Notes under the pieces: generated by a model | The model's input: only the letters and a program-made list of their open reading frames with translations | What the model was told of the DNA's origin: nothing | The model's database searches: none | Part shown: positions 25,031 to 34,194 of the stretch, piece by piece | Layout: each line of letters starts with the position of its first letter | Position numbering within the stretch: the stretch's first letter is position 1 | Assembly: GCF_001425265.1 (NCBI RefSeq) | Contig: NZ_LMEC01000020.1 | Coordinates: forward strand, 1,147,862-1,211,861 | Source: Massilia sp. Root418 | Lineage (GTDB): Bacteria; Pseudomonadota; Gammaproteobacteria; Burkholderiales; Burkholderiaceae_D | DNA length: 64,000 nucleotides | Reading direction: 5' to 3' | Translations under genes and position numbers: made by a program

Positions 25031-25630
25031 TCATCCCTTCTTCTGCTGCCACGCCGCTTCACTGGTTATCCGCCGCCGGGCGGCGAACGTCAGCGACAGT
25101 GCTGAAATCAAAAAGTAGAACGCACCGAACCCTGCGTACCCGATGACGGTGGCGATGGACGGCACTGCGGGAGCTTGTGCCTGGACAACGAACACAGCGC
25201 CTGCCAGCGCCGATTGGGCGCCGCTGAGCACCATCGCCCACTGCGCACCGTAGAGTCTCCGGCGCCGCAGCGCCGTGCCGAGTTGCAGCAATCCGGACAG
25301 GATGGCCCAGACGCCGAATACAGCAAGAACATGACGCATATCCGGCAACGCCACCCAGACCGCGGCAGCTACCACGAGGCTCACCCCGGCGTTGGCGAGC
25401 TGAGTCCGATTTCTGCCGAGGCCGCCGCTAAACGCTCCGTCAACCAGATTGGCCAGTGCGTCCCAAAGCGGATAGATAACCAGCAGACCGGCGGCGATGG
25501 TGGGCGTATGCGTCGCCAGGCCGACGGCTGCAAGGATCCAGGCCACGGAAGCTGCAGCCCGGGCGAAGTAATAGGTCCTCAGCCAGCTTTCGTCAGCGGC
25601 CCGATCCGGCACTGCATGTGAATTTTCCAC
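25031..25630 (-). CDS. Multi-pass membrane protein, DUF308-like
   Basis: A 199-residue protein with about six hydrophobic segments (WILAAVGLATHTPTIAAGLLV, VSLVVAAAVWVALP, VFGVWAILSGLLQLGTAL, IGYAGFGAFYFLISALSLTF and others). The WAILSGLLQLGTAL...R segment is typical of DUF308/HdeD-like proteins. Function unknown. It is preceded by the same CCTAC-N6-GTAGG site as the TetR gene upstream, so it is the likely repressed target. Confidence 0.75.
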   Translation of the reverse strand: MENSHAVPDRAADESWLRTYYFARAAASVAWILAAVGLATHTPTIAAGLLVIYPLWDALANLVDGAFSGGLGRNRTQLANAGVSLVVAAAVWVALPDMRHVLAVFGVWAILSGLLQLGTALRRRRLYGAQWAMVLSGAQSALAGAVFVVQAQAPAVPSIATVIGYAGFGAFYFLISALSLTFAARRRITSEAAWQQKKG

Positions 25631-25658
25631 GAGATATTCCCTTTAAAAGATGTGCCAT

Positions 25659-25674
25659 CCTACTAGTTGGTAGG
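25659..25674. promoter_or_regulatory. TetR operator, site 1
   Basis: CCTAC-TAGTTG-GTAGG inverted repeat about 29-44 bases upstream of the DUF308-like start codon. The same arms and spacing recur before the tetR gene. Confidence 0.65.
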
Positions 25675-25710
25675 GATGACGATTAAAAAAATGAGCACAG
25701 CTTTGGACTG

Positions 25711-26295
25711 TCAGCTGACGGCCGAAATGCGCTCCAACTGCGTATCCATAATGGCGCCAAAAATGCCGGCATCGCCGTACGCGCGTGCGGACAGCATCGC
25801 CCCATGCACCGTCGCCATCAATATTTCCGCCTCGACCTGCGGTGCGTGGCTCAATGCCATGGCGCCCTGCTGCAGGCCGCGCGCAAACAGCGCTGCCAGC
25901 CATCCCGACAGGAAACGAAAATGGGCACGAATTTCCAGCGCCACTTCATCCGGCAGGACAGGTAGTTCACTCGCCAGCAAAGCACACACACAGAACGGCG
26001 CGCTCGCATCGCTGATGCAAGTTTTCCAGTATTCGATATAGGCGCGCAACTGGTCGAGCGCGTGCGGTATGCTGTTTTCAAGGCTCAGAACCCCGGCTGC
26101 CGTCTCCTCGCGATAGCGGCTTAGCAACGTTGTCACCAAGTCGACCTTGCTCGGAAAATGGTGGTGGATGCTGGCCTTGCGTATGCCCACCACGTCAGCG
26201 ATGTCCGCATAGCTGAATCCGTTATAGCCGCGCGCGACTATCAGCATGCGCGTGCACGCCAAAATATCATCGGCGGTAGTCGAAATTTTGTTCAT
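25711..26295 (-). CDS. TetR/AcrR-family transcriptional repressor
   Basis: A 194-residue regulator: N-terminal helix-turn-helix (about 8-55: TRMLIVARGYNGFSYADIADVVG...ASIHHHFPSKVDL), C-terminal ligand-binding domain. The ATG at 26295 is chosen because upstream codons lie within the operator. It is in the same direction as the membrane gene, 80 bases away. Presence of an identical operator before both genes indicates autoregulation plus control of the membrane protein. Confidence 0.88.
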   Translation of the reverse strand: MNKISTTADDILACTRMLIVARGYNGFSYADIADVVGIRKASIHHHFPSKVDLVTTLLSRYREETAAGVLSLENSIPHALDQLRAYIEYWKTCISDASAPFCVCALLASELPVLPDEVALEIRAHFRFLSGWLAALFARGLQQGAMALSHAPQVEAEILMATVHGAMLSARAYGDAGIFGAIMDTQLERISAVS

Positions 26296-26304
26296 GTGCG
26301 CAAG

Positions 26305-26320
26305 CCTACCTTCTAGTAGG
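26305..26320. promoter_or_regulatory. TetR operator, site 2
   Basis: CCTAC-CTTCTA-GTAGG inverted repeat 10-25 bases upstream of the tetR start codon; same arms and 6-base spacer as site 1. Confidence 0.65.
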
Positions 26321-26364
26321 TTTGGCGTCAAGCGTGGCCGGGTGGTGCTGAAGACCAGCTCCCT

Positions 26365-26446
26365 TCACGTTATCAGCAGTTTGCCCATGCCACCACGGCC
26401 GACCATGTCCTCATGAGCCGCGTCCACGCAACCAGACTGGACGGTG
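26365..26446 (-). pseudogene. Remnant of the 3' end of a zinc-type quinone oxidoreductase-like gene
   Basis: On the minus strand this reads ...VDAAHEDMVGRGGMGKLLIT then a stop, resembling the C-terminal AHR.ME.G.HVGKIVL end of quinone oxidoreductase/zinc-type dehydrogenases. No matching upstream coding sequence exists; the GH1-like gene ends 42 bases away. Such reductases commonly pair with TetR regulators, fitting the neighbour. Short and speculative. Confidence 0.35.
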
Positions 26447-26487
26447 GATCGCTGGCGCAAACGGCGGGCGTGCCGCAGCGCTGTGCA

Positions 26488-27795
26488 CTAATCCGTGTTC
26501 TTCGGAGCGCCCGTCGCATCGCCCGGCTCCGGCTTCGCGCGCCGGGATGGCGCGTCGAAGCAGGGATAGTCCTCGCTGAGCGACATAGGCACTTGCAGGC
26601 AGACACTCTGCGTCGGCAAGACCTCGGTCCAGTCATGGATCAAGTCGCGGTAGGCATGACCGACGGGACGCAGGTTGCGGTCGAGATCCGCCAGGCCAAG
26701 CGCGTTCACGCGGCCGTTGTTCTCGCGCAGGCCGGTGTCCCAGTCCACCTGGTCCGTGAGCGAATACCAGGTGAAGCCCACCAGCGGCACGCCGTTGTTG
26801 CGCACCCGCAGTACGTTGGCCCATTCCTTGCGTAGCCAACGCACCGCTTCGTCCCCTTCCGGCCCCTGGCAGAGATTGGTTTCCGTATGCATCACCGGCA
26901 GGCGGTAGCGGTTGTAGTACTGGTGCGTAATGACAGCGTAGCCGAACACTTCGCCGGACGGCCCCGTCGTGCCGTCGGCGGCCACGTGGTGCTCGTTGGT
27001 CTGGTAGTAATCATTCCCCATGATGCAGTGATGCTTGAGATTGTTGTTCAGGAAGAAGTGGTACTCGTCGCGCGTCATTCCGTTGTCGAGCAGGTATTCG
27101 TACATGGTGGAGTCCACCCGGCGGCCGTAGTTCAGGTCCAGCGACAGGAAGCGGCGGGCGTTCATGGTCTCGGCCGGGCCGATCGCGGCCGGTGTCTGCG
27201 CATGGAAGTATTCGGACGATTCGCTCTGGATAAATAGCGCGTCCCGGCGCACGGCCAGGATTGCGCGCATGGCCAGCAGGTTGGCTTTCACCAAATGCTT
27301 GAGCGCCGTGACGAAGGCCCGGTCGCTGCGCTGCTGCTCGTTCCACCAGCCATAGAGGGCGGAAAACAGTGCGCAGATCGACATTTCGTTCACCGGGGTA
27401 TACAGCTGCAGCCATGGGTAGCGCTCGGCGAATGCGCCAGCGTAGTCTGCAAACAGGGCGGGGAAATCCGGATTCTGGAAGTTGCCGAGGAAATCCGGCA
27501 GGCCGAAATGGCACAGGTCGAGAATCGCCACGATGCCGCGGCTGCGCAACTCGCGCAAGGTCTCGTCCGCGAAGGACCAGTCGTAGCGCTGCGCGCCGAT
27601 GAGCGTCGTGTGCAGCGGCGGGCCGTATCGCAGGAAGCGAATGCCGAGATCCTGCACCAGGTCGAAGTCGCGTTGCCAGTGCCGATAATGTCCGCATTTT
27701 TCCATCTCGTCCATACGAACCTTGCCGCCAGCGATGGTGGGAATGCTGTTTTCGATACCGGTTGCGAAGATGAAGCCCGGGGGAGTGGATGCCAT
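26488..27795 (-). CDS. GH1-like beta-glycosidase
   Basis: A 435-residue protein with the glycoside hydrolase family 1 fold signs: acid/base TPVNEMS (Asn136-Glu137) and a candidate nucleophile Glu305 in VMHTETN, plus RYGPPLHTTLIG and a C-terminal GFTWYSLTDQVDW segment as in beta-glucosidases. No signal peptide, so probably cytoplasmic. The ATG at 27795 follows AAAGGGG; the longer frame adds a hydrophobic stretch that could be mistaken for a signal. Divergent from the pectin operon and probably processes its oligosaccharides. Many relatives act on sugars attached to nucleotide or aglycone, so substrate is open. Confidence 0.75.
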   Translation of the reverse strand: MASTPPGFIFATGIENSIPTIAGGKVRMDEMEKCGHYRHWQRDFDLVQDLGIRFLRYGPPLHTTLIGAQRYDWSFADETLRELRSRGIVAILDLCHFGLPDFLGNFQNPDFPALFADYAGAFAERYPWLQLYTPVNEMSICALFSALYGWWNEQQRSDRAFVTALKHLVKANLLAMRAILAVRRDALFIQSESSEYFHAQTPAAIGPAETMNARRFLSLDLNYGRRVDSTMYEYLLDNGMTRDEYHFFLNNNLKHHCIMGNDYYQTNEHHVAADGTTGPSGEVFGYAVITHQYYNRYRLPVMHTETNLCQGPEGDEAVRWLRKEWANVLRVRNNGVPLVGFTWYSLTDQVDWDTGLRENNGRVNALGLADLDRNLRPVGHAYRDLIHDWTEVLPTQSVCLQVPMSLSEDYPCFDAPSRRAKPEPGDATGAPKNTD

Positions 27796-27995
27796 GCTCA
27801 GCCCCTTTCCGTGAATGCTAGCCGTGACAAGCAAAACTATAGGAACGGCCAGCCGTCCGGACTGTGCACTGGATAACATAGCCGGGCCCGGACCCGAAGT
27901 CCTGGCTTTTTTGTTTCCGGCGTCGCAATCCCGTTGGCCCTGCTCCAGTTTTATGCGATCATCACTCCGGCCTGACCAATTTTAATTACCAGCAT

Positions 27996-28010
27996 ATTGG
28001 CCATACCAAT
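27996..28010. promoter_or_regulatory. Candidate operator ATTGG-N5-CCAAT for the pectin locus
   Basis: ATTGGCCATACCAAT is an inverted repeat 29-43 bases before the GH43 start codon, with an extra ACCAAT half-site at 27975-27980. It resembles the TTGGTATACCAA sites of FadR-type GntR regulators of hexuronate use (UxuR/ExuR). No such regulator is in the window. Confidence 0.5.
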
Positions 28011-28038
28011 TTACCTTCATCCATATGGAATCGCACCC

Positions 28039-29655
28039 ATGCAGTCAGCAGCTGTCCTCCTGGCCTTGACGGCCTTTGCCACACCGCTTGCCGCCGCCCA
28101 GGGCAGCGCTCCCTGCACCAAGGAACTGGGCAATCCCTTCCTGCGGCATTGCCAGGACTGGGCCAGGGGCGTGGAGCAGCAGCGTAAGGCCGACCTGGGC
28201 AATGGCAGCTACCTGAACCCCATCATGGCCGGCGACCATCCCGATCCCAGCATTCTCAAGGACGGCGACGATTACTACATGACCTTCTCGTCCTTCGAAG
28301 CCTATCCCGGCCTGACCATCTGGCACTCGCGCGACCTGGTGAACTGGGAGCCGATCGGCAGCGCGCTGAAAAAGTACATCGGCAGCGTGTGGGCGCCCGA
28401 GCTCACCAAGCATAAGGGCCGCTACTACCTCTACATTCCGGCCAAGCTGCCCGGCAATAACAACATCTACGTGATCCACGCCGACAATATCCGCGGCCCC
28501 TGGTCCGAGCCTGTCGCGCTGGGCAATGCCCGCATCGACCCCGGCCACATCGTCGGCGAGGACGGCAAGCGCTACCTGTTCCTGTCGCACGGCGACCGCG
28601 TCCAGCTATCGGACGACGGCCTGCAAATCGCCGGCCCCATGCAGCACGTCTACGACGGCTGGAAATACCCGGAACAATGGGACGTGGAAGGCTACGCCCA
28701 GGAAGGCCCGAAGATGACGCGCCACGGCGACTACTATTACATGACGCTCGCCCTGGGCGGCACGGCCGGCCCGCCCACCGGCCACATGGTGGTGTCGGCA
28801 CGCTCGAAATCGATCCATGGTCCCTGGGAGAACTCGCCCTACAATCCCATCATCCGCACCGTATCGGCGGCGGAGAAATGGTGGTCCAAGGGCCATGCCA
28901 CGCTGGTGGAAGGCCCGGGCAAATCGGGCTGGTACATGATGTACCACGGCTATGAAAACGGCTTCCACGCCCTCGGCCGCCAGGCCCTGCTCGCGCCCAT
29001 CGTGTGGACCGAGGACGGCTGGTTCAAGGACGCCGGCTACGACGCCGGCAAGCCCATCCCCAAACCGGCCGGCGGCAGCGCGGTCCCACACGGCATGGCC
29101 CTGTCCGATGATTTCTCGACCAACAAATTCGGCCTGCAATGGAGCTTCTTCCGTGGCGGCGTGGACGAGAACCAGCGCGTGCGCTACCGCGACGGCGTGC
29201 TGGAACTGGAAGCCAAAGGCAGTTCGCCCGCCAACAGCTCGCCGCTCACCTTCCTGGCCGGCGACCAGGCCTACCAGTTTGAAGTGGACATCGATTTCGA
29301 TGAAGGCGCGCAGGCCGGCGCCCTGCTGTTCTACAACGACAAGCTGTACGCCGGCGTGGGCGTAAACAAGAACGCCCTCATCCTGCACCGCTACGGCATG
29401 GACCAGCCGCGCGGCGACAAGCCGGCCGGCATGGCCAACAAGCTGCGCATGCGCGTCACCAACGACCGCCACATCCTCACCGTCCACACCAGCATCGACC
29501 AGGGCAAGACCTGGCACAAGTACGGCGTGCAGATGGAAGTGTCCGGCTACAACCACAACGTGGCCTACGGCTTCATGAGCCTGCGCCCGGCCATCTACGC
29601 GTCCGGCAAAGGCAAGGTCCGTTTCAGCAACCTCGTCTACCGCGCCCTGCCATGA
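28039..29655 (+). CDS. Secreted glycoside hydrolase family 43 protein
   Basis: A 538-residue enzyme: signal peptide about 1-20, five-bladed propeller catalytic domain (about 45-340) with the catalytic base in GDHPDPS, the WAPEL segment, and the general acid Glu in AQEGPKM. A C-terminal beta-sandwich (about 350-535) follows, as in family 43 members acting on arabinan/xylan side chains. Its stop overlaps the pectate lyase start (ATGA). Likely removes arabinose or xylose from pectin side chains outside the cell or in the periplasm. Confidence 0.88.
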   Translation: MQSAAVLLALTAFATPLAAAQGSAPCTKELGNPFLRHCQDWARGVEQQRKADLGNGSYLNPIMAGDHPDPSILKDGDDYYMTFSSFEAYPGLTIWHSRDLVNWEPIGSALKKYIGSVWAPELTKHKGRYYLYIPAKLPGNNNIYVIHADNIRGPWSEPVALGNARIDPGHIVGEDGKRYLFLSHGDRVQLSDDGLQIAGPMQHVYDGWKYPEQWDVEGYAQEGPKMTRHGDYYYMTLALGGTAGPPTGHMVVSARSKSIHGPWENSPYNPIIRTVSAAEKWWSKGHATLVEGPGKSGWYMMYHGYENGFHALGRQALLAPIVWTEDGWFKDAGYDAGKPIPKPAGGSAVPHGMALSDDFSTNKFGLQWSFFRGGVDENQRVRYRDGVLELEAKGSSPANSSPLTFLAGDQAYQFEVDIDFDEGAQAGALLFYNDKLYAGVGVNKNALILHRYGMDQPRGDKPAGMANKLRMRVTNDRHILTVHTSIDQGKTWHKYGVQMEVSGYNHNVAYGFMSLRPAIYASGKGKVRFSNLVYRALP

Positions 29656-30998
29656 AGCACTGGAGAACCATGCAAGCACTTCGCCTCCGCCTCCTCGCCG
29701 CCTTCGCCGGCGCCTGCCTGCTGCACGCCCTGCCCGCCGCCGCCGCGCCGGTGATGGACCGCGCCGCCATCGACGTGCGCGGCTGGGCCGCCGAGACCAA
29801 GGGCGGTGCCGGCGGCGCCATCGTGCGCGTCACCAACCTGAACGCCAGCGGCGAGGGCTCGCTGGCCGCAGCGCTGGCCACTGACGGCGCGCGCATCGTC
29901 GTGTTCGAAGTAGGCGGCGTGATCGACCTGCAGGGCGCAAGCCTGCGCATCAGCAAGCCCTTCGTGACTGTGGCCGGGCAGACCGCTCCCCACCCCGGCA
30001 TCACGCTGATACGCGGCGGCCTGTCGGTCTCCACCAACGACGTGGTCGTGCAGCACATCGCCGTGCGGCCCGGCGAAAACGGCAAGCCGAAAAAGAGCGG
30101 CTGGGAGGCCGATGGCTTGTCGTCCAGCGGGGCCAGCAATCTCATCGTAGACCATTGCAGCTTCAGCTGGGCCACCGACGAAAACCTGTCCGCATCCGGC
30201 GCCCGCTTCAACGGCAAAACGCCGGACGACTGGCCCAACGGCACCTCGCGCCGCATCACCTACAGTCACAACATCATCGCCGAGGGCTTGCGCGACTCCA
30301 CGCACGGCAAGGGCGAGCATTCAAAGGGCACGCTGATCCACGACAACGCTGAACAGATACTTTTGTACGGCAACCTGTACTCGTCCAACGTAGAGCGCAA
30401 TCCCCTTGTGAAAGGCGGCGCCAAGGTAGCGGTCATCAACAACCTGATCCACAATCCAGGCAAGCGCGCGGTGCACTACAACCTGATCGCGCACGAATGG
30501 GGCGAGCGCGCGCCGCGCACCGGCGCGGTGACGGTGATCGGCAACGTGCTGCGCGGCGGGCCGGACACCAGGCGCAATACGCCGCTGTTCAGCCTCGGGG
30601 GCTCGGGCGACGTCAGCCTGTACATGCAGGACAACATCGCCATCGACGCCAACGGCGAAGCGCTGCCGATGACGGGCCGCTACACCGCCGACACGGCGCG
30701 GATGTTGAAAGCCGAGCAGCCCTACCTGCCTGCCGGCCTGTCGCCGCTGCCGGCCGAAGGGCTGGAGAGCGCGATCTACGCCAGCGCCGGCATGCGGCCT
30801 TGGCAGCGCGACGCGGTCGACTTCAAGATCCTGTCGGACGTGGCCGAAGGGCGCGGCCATATCGTCGACAGCGAAGCGCAGTCGTCTGGCTATCCGGCCT
30901 ACGCGCCCACGCGCAAGCCCTTCGTTGCGGCCGACTGGAACCTGGCCGACATGTCGCCCAAGGCCGGCTGGCAGTCGCTGGCCGCCAAGCGGCCATAG
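29652..30998 (+). CDS. Secreted pectate lyase (right-handed beta-helix)
   Basis: A 448-residue protein with a signal peptide (about 1-31, ending AAA) and a parallel beta-helix of pectate lyase type: GWAAETKGGAGG, LIVDHCSFSWATDENLSA, HNPGKRAVHYNL. Such enzymes cleave polygalacturonate by beta-elimination with calcium. Translationally coupled to the GH43 gene. A PL1-type assignment is most likely; other beta-helix lyase families are possible. Confidence 0.85.
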   Translation: MKHWRTMQALRLRLLAAFAGACLLHALPAAAAPVMDRAAIDVRGWAAETKGGAGGAIVRVTNLNASGEGSLAAALATDGARIVVFEVGGVIDLQGASLRISKPFVTVAGQTAPHPGITLIRGGLSVSTNDVVVQHIAVRPGENGKPKKSGWEADGLSSSGASNLIVDHCSFSWATDENLSASGARFNGKTPDDWPNGTSRRITYSHNIIAEGLRDSTHGKGEHSKGTLIHDNAEQILLYGNLYSSNVERNPLVKGGAKVAVINNLIHNPGKRAVHYNLIAHEWGERAPRTGAVTVIGNVLRGGPDTRRNTPLFSLGGSGDVSLYMQDNIAIDANGEALPMTGRYTADTARMLKAEQPYLPAGLSPLPAEGLESAIYASAGMRPWQRDAVDFKILSDVAEGRGHIVDSEAQSSGYPAYAPTRKPFVAADWNLADMSPKAGWQSLAAKRP

Positions 30999-31028
30999 CG
31001 CCCGTCGCCGCGTGATGCCACGCCGGCG

Positions 31029-31895
31029 CTACTGCCCCGCGTCCATGCGGTCCAGTTCAGCGGCGGCGTCGGGCGGCAGAACCAGCGCGCCTGCAGCCAG
31101 GTTTTCCCGCAGGTGGGTAACGGACTTGGTCCCTGGAATCAGCAGGATATTGGGCGAACGACGCAGCAGCCATGCCAGTGCCGCCTGGTTGGGCGAGGCG
31201 TCAAGCCGCGCGGCGACGCCCGACAAGGTAACCGACTGCAGCGGCGAGAAGCCGCCCAGCGGGAAGAACGGCACGTAGGCAATACCGTCGCGTGCCAGCT
31301 CGCCGATCAGGGCGTCGTCCGCACGGTGCGCCAGGTTGTAGTGGTTCTGCACGCAGACGATGTCGCACATACGCCGCCCTTCGGCCACCTGTGCCGCCGT
31401 TACGTTGCTCAGGCCGATGTGCCGCACCAGGCCCTGTTGCTGCAAGCGCGCCAGCGCGGCCAGCTGTTCGCCGATCGGCCCCTCGGCCGGCTGCATGGGA
31501 TCGATCATTACGCGCAGGTTCACCACGTCCAGCACGTCCAGCCCCAGGTTACGCAGATTGTCATGCACTGCCTGCTCCAGCTCGGCGGGCGACGAGGCCG
31601 GCAGCCAGGCGCCGTCCGCACCGCGCCGGGCGCCGATCTTGGTGGTGATGACCAGGCCGTCGCGGTAGGGATGCAAAGCTTCGCGGATCAGCTGGTTGGT
31701 CACATGGGGACCGTAGAAGTCGCTGGTGTCGATGTGGTTCACGCCGGATTCCACGGCAGCGTGCAACACCGCCAGCGCACCCGCCCGGTCCGCCGGCGGG
31801 CCGAACACGCCGGGACCGGCCAGTTGCATCGCTCCGTAGCCGACGCGGTTGACCGTCAGGCTGCCGAGCTGAAAAGTAGTGTATGGCTGGGACAT
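31029..31895 (-). CDS. Aldo/keto reductase
   Basis: A 288-residue TIM-barrel oxidoreductase. Catalytic Asp/Tyr lie in HIDTSDFYGPHVTN and Lys in ITTKIG; the cofactor phosphate site is near LLIPGTKSVTHLREN. Similar to YdbC-type reductases. Divergent from a LysR regulator with 97 bases between, so LysR is the probable activator. Confidence 0.9.
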   Translation of the reverse strand: MSQPYTTFQLGSLTVNRVGYGAMQLAGPGVFGPPADRAGALAVLHAAVESGVNHIDTSDFYGPHVTNQLIREALHPYRDGLVITTKIGARRGADGAWLPASSPAELEQAVHDNLRNLGLDVLDVVNLRVMIDPMQPAEGPIGEQLAALARLQQQGLVRHIGLSNVTAAQVAEGRRMCDIVCVQNHYNLAHRADDALIGELARDGIAYVPFFPLGGFSPLQSVTLSGVAARLDASPNQAALAWLLRRSPNILLIPGTKSVTHLRENLAAGALVLPPDAAAELDRMDAGQ

Positions 31896-31992
31896 GCTGC
31901 ACCTCCTTTGTAGTTGAGGCCTCCAGTGTAAGCACCGCGCCGCCGTTCGATAAGCCTATATAATCAGCACAACCTGTACAAAATTCCGCACA

Positions 31993-32889
31993 ATGAAAAT
32001 CGACCTGGCCGACCTGGGTGCTTTCCTCGCCGTGGCGCGCGCCAAGGGCTTTCGCGACGGCGCGCGCAGCAGCGGCGTGAGCGCGTCCGGCCTGAGCGAG
32101 GCGGTGCGCCGGCTGGAAGCGCAACTGGGCGTGCGGCTCCTGAACCGTACCACGCGCAGCGTCGCGCCCACCGAGGCCGGACAACGGCTGCTGGAGCGGC
32201 TCAGTCCTGCGCTCAGCGAGGTGGCGGCCGCGCTCGACGAGGTGAATGACTGCCGCGGCCGCCCGGCGGGCAAGCTCAAGCTGAATGTTCCCGTCAGCGC
32301 TACGCGGCTGGTGCTGCCGTCCATCGTACCGGGCTTCCTGGCCGCCTACCCGGACATTGAACTGGAAGTCATTGCCGAGGAAAGCCTGGTCGACGTGCTG
32401 GCCGCCGGCTGCGATGCGGGCATCCGCTACGACGAGCGGCTGGAGCAGGACATGATCGCCGTCCCCATCGGCCCGCGCGTGCAGCGCTTCGCGGCGGCGG
32501 CAGCGCCCTCCTACCTGGCGCGGCGCGGACGGCCCGAACACCCCGGCCAGCTGCTGCAGCACGACTGCCTGCGCATGCGTTTCGGCGGGCGCGCCGTGCA
32601 GCCCTGGGAATTCGAGCGCGACGGCGAAACGGTGAAGGTCGAAGTCCACGGTCCGCTGGTGGTGGAGCGGTCCGGCGCGGCAGACCTGATCGTGAACGCC
32701 GCGGTGGCCGGCAGCGGCGTGGTGTTGCTGTTCGAGGACTGGCTGCGGCCCCACATGGACAGCGGCGCGCTGGAGCCGGTGCTGGAGCCGTGGTGGCCAT
32801 CATTCTCCGGCCCCTTTCTTTACTACCCGGGACGCCGCCTCGTCCCGGCGCCGCTGCGGGCCTTCATCGACTACATCAAGGGGGCCTGA
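31993..32889 (+). CDS. LysR-family transcriptional regulator
   Basis: A 298-residue regulator: N-terminal winged helix (about 1-60: GFRDGARSSGVSASGLSEAVRRLEAQLGVRLLNRTTRSVAPTEAG region) and substrate-binding co-inducer domain (about 90-295). Divergent from the aldo/keto reductase, the classical LysR-target arrangement. A TATAAT box lies at 31959-31964 in the shared region. Confidence 0.93.
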   Translation: MKIDLADLGAFLAVARAKGFRDGARSSGVSASGLSEAVRRLEAQLGVRLLNRTTRSVAPTEAGQRLLERLSPALSEVAAALDEVNDCRGRPAGKLKLNVPVSATRLVLPSIVPGFLAAYPDIELEVIAEESLVDVLAAGCDAGIRYDERLEQDMIAVPIGPRVQRFAAAAAPSYLARRGRPEHPGQLLQHDCLRMRFGGRAVQPWEFERDGETVKVEVHGPLVVERSGAADLIVNAAVAGSGVVLLFEDWLRPHMDSGALEPVLEPWWPSFSGPFLYYPGRRLVPAPLRAFIDYIKGA

Positions 32890-33021
32890 GCCTCCCGCGC
32901 GTATCGCTTTGTATCCTTTCCCGGGCCGGACACAAACTTCCCCAACAGCGCCGCAAGTGGCACATCATTGCGATACACGGGAAGCGTCCAATGCTCCTGT
33001 CCCCACGCGAAAGGAAGCATG

Positions 33022-33483
33022 ATGCCCACCTTGATCAAACACCTGGCCGCTGCCGCTGCCGCCACCCTGCTCTGCGCTGCAGCCGGCGCGCAATCAAGCC
33101 CCGAAGCCGGCCGCCCGGCCGCCGTGATACCGCTGGAAGCCGAGCCCGCGCCCAGACTGATCGCCTACGCCCCGCTGCCGGACGCGCTGGCCAGGGGCGT
33201 GGTCATCATCCAGCACCGCACCGAGAACCTGCGCGTGCTGCCGGTATTCGGCAAGGAAGCGGTGGCCGTGTCGCCGCACCTGGGCCACATCCACGTGACG
33301 GTGGATGACTGGAAAGGCACCTGGGCGCATACCAGCGCCGATCCCCTCATCCTGGTCGGGCTCACGCCCGGTCCGCACAAGGTGCTGCTGGAGATCGCAG
33401 ACCCCAGCCACAAAATCCTCGGCAGCCAGACGGTCTCCTTCACGGTGCCGCCGAAAAAAGGCGCCGGCGAACACGCGCATTAA
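33022..33483 (+). CDS. Secreted protein of unknown function (DUF6130-like)
   Basis: A 153-residue protein with signal peptide about 1-23 (LIKHLAAAAAATLLCAAAGA). The mature part has a conserved HLGHIHVTVDDW motif and a GLTPGPHKVLLEIADP segment ending in a His tail, similar to small periplasmic proteins annotated DUF6130. Histidine-rich motifs suggest metal binding (inference). Two adjacent ATGs exist (33019 and 33022); the second has better spacing from AAGGA. Confidence 0.7.
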   Translation: MPTLIKHLAAAAAATLLCAAAGAQSSPEAGRPAAVIPLEAEPAPRLIAYAPLPDALARGVVIIQHRTENLRVLPVFGKEAVAVSPHLGHIHVTVDDWKGTWAHTSADPLILVGLTPGPHKVLLEIADPSHKILGSQTVSFTVPPKKGAGEHAH

Positions 33484-33501
33484 ACGGCGGCCGGCGGCAA
33501 G

Positions 33502-34131
33502 CTACGCCAGGCCTTCGCGCTCCAGCGCCAGCCGTACGGACGGGCGCGCGCGGACGCGCCCATACCACGCGGCCAGGTGCGGCAAACCGTCGAAGTGGAT
33601 GCCGGCCTTGTAATAGGACGTGAGCCAGGCCGCCTGCCCCCAGCCCGTGAGGGCGAACAGGTAGGCATCGGCAACCGTGAAGTGCTCGCCCGCGAGGTAG
33701 GCGCGGCCAGCCAGCTGCGCGTCGATCCAGGCGTAGCGCTGCGCCAGCTTGGGCCCGGCCGTTTCCACGTACTTGCCTGCCAGGCCGGCGTACAGCAGCG
33801 GTATGAAGCCCTTGTGTATCTCGGACGACAGGAAGTTGAGCCATTCCTGCAAGCGGTAGCGCGCGATGCTGCCGTGCGGCGGCGCCAAGCCCGCTTCCGG
33901 TTTCAAGTCGGCCAGGTATTGCAGGATGACCGCGCCTTCGCGGAACACCTGGCCATCGTCCAGCTCCAGCGCAGGCACGTAGCCGAGCGGATTGACGGCG
34001 CGGTAGTCGCCACCGTCTTCCGTGCGGTGCTGGCGGTGGTCGACCTTGACCAGCGTGACGTCCAGCGCCAGCTCATGGGCGACGATGTGCGGGGCCAGCG
34101 AGCAGCTGGCCGGAATGTAGTACAGCTTCAT
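33502..34131 (-). CDS. Glutathione S-transferase, beta-like class
   Basis: A 209-residue GST: thioredoxin-like N-domain with SCSLAPH (Cys10 position typical of bacterial beta class), PxxGYVPAL and REGAVILQYL, then an all-alpha C-domain. Divergent from the HxlR gene with 108 bases between, suggesting redox- or electrophile-controlled expression. Confidence 0.92.
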   Translation of the reverse strand: MKLYYIPASCSLAPHIVAHELALDVTLVKVDHRQHRTEDGGDYRAVNPLGYVPALELDDGQVFREGAVILQYLADLKPEAGLAPPHGSIARYRLQEWLNFLSSEIHKGFIPLLYAGLAGKYVETAGPKLAQRYAWIDAQLAGRAYLAGEHFTVADAYLFALTGWGQAAWLTSYYKAGIHFDGLPHLAAWYGRVRARPSVRLALEREGLA

Positions 34132-34194
34132 GGCGGATCTCCCGGTTCATTGGAGGGCCGATTATGGGAGATCCGGTATAAAAAAGTAAGAAGG

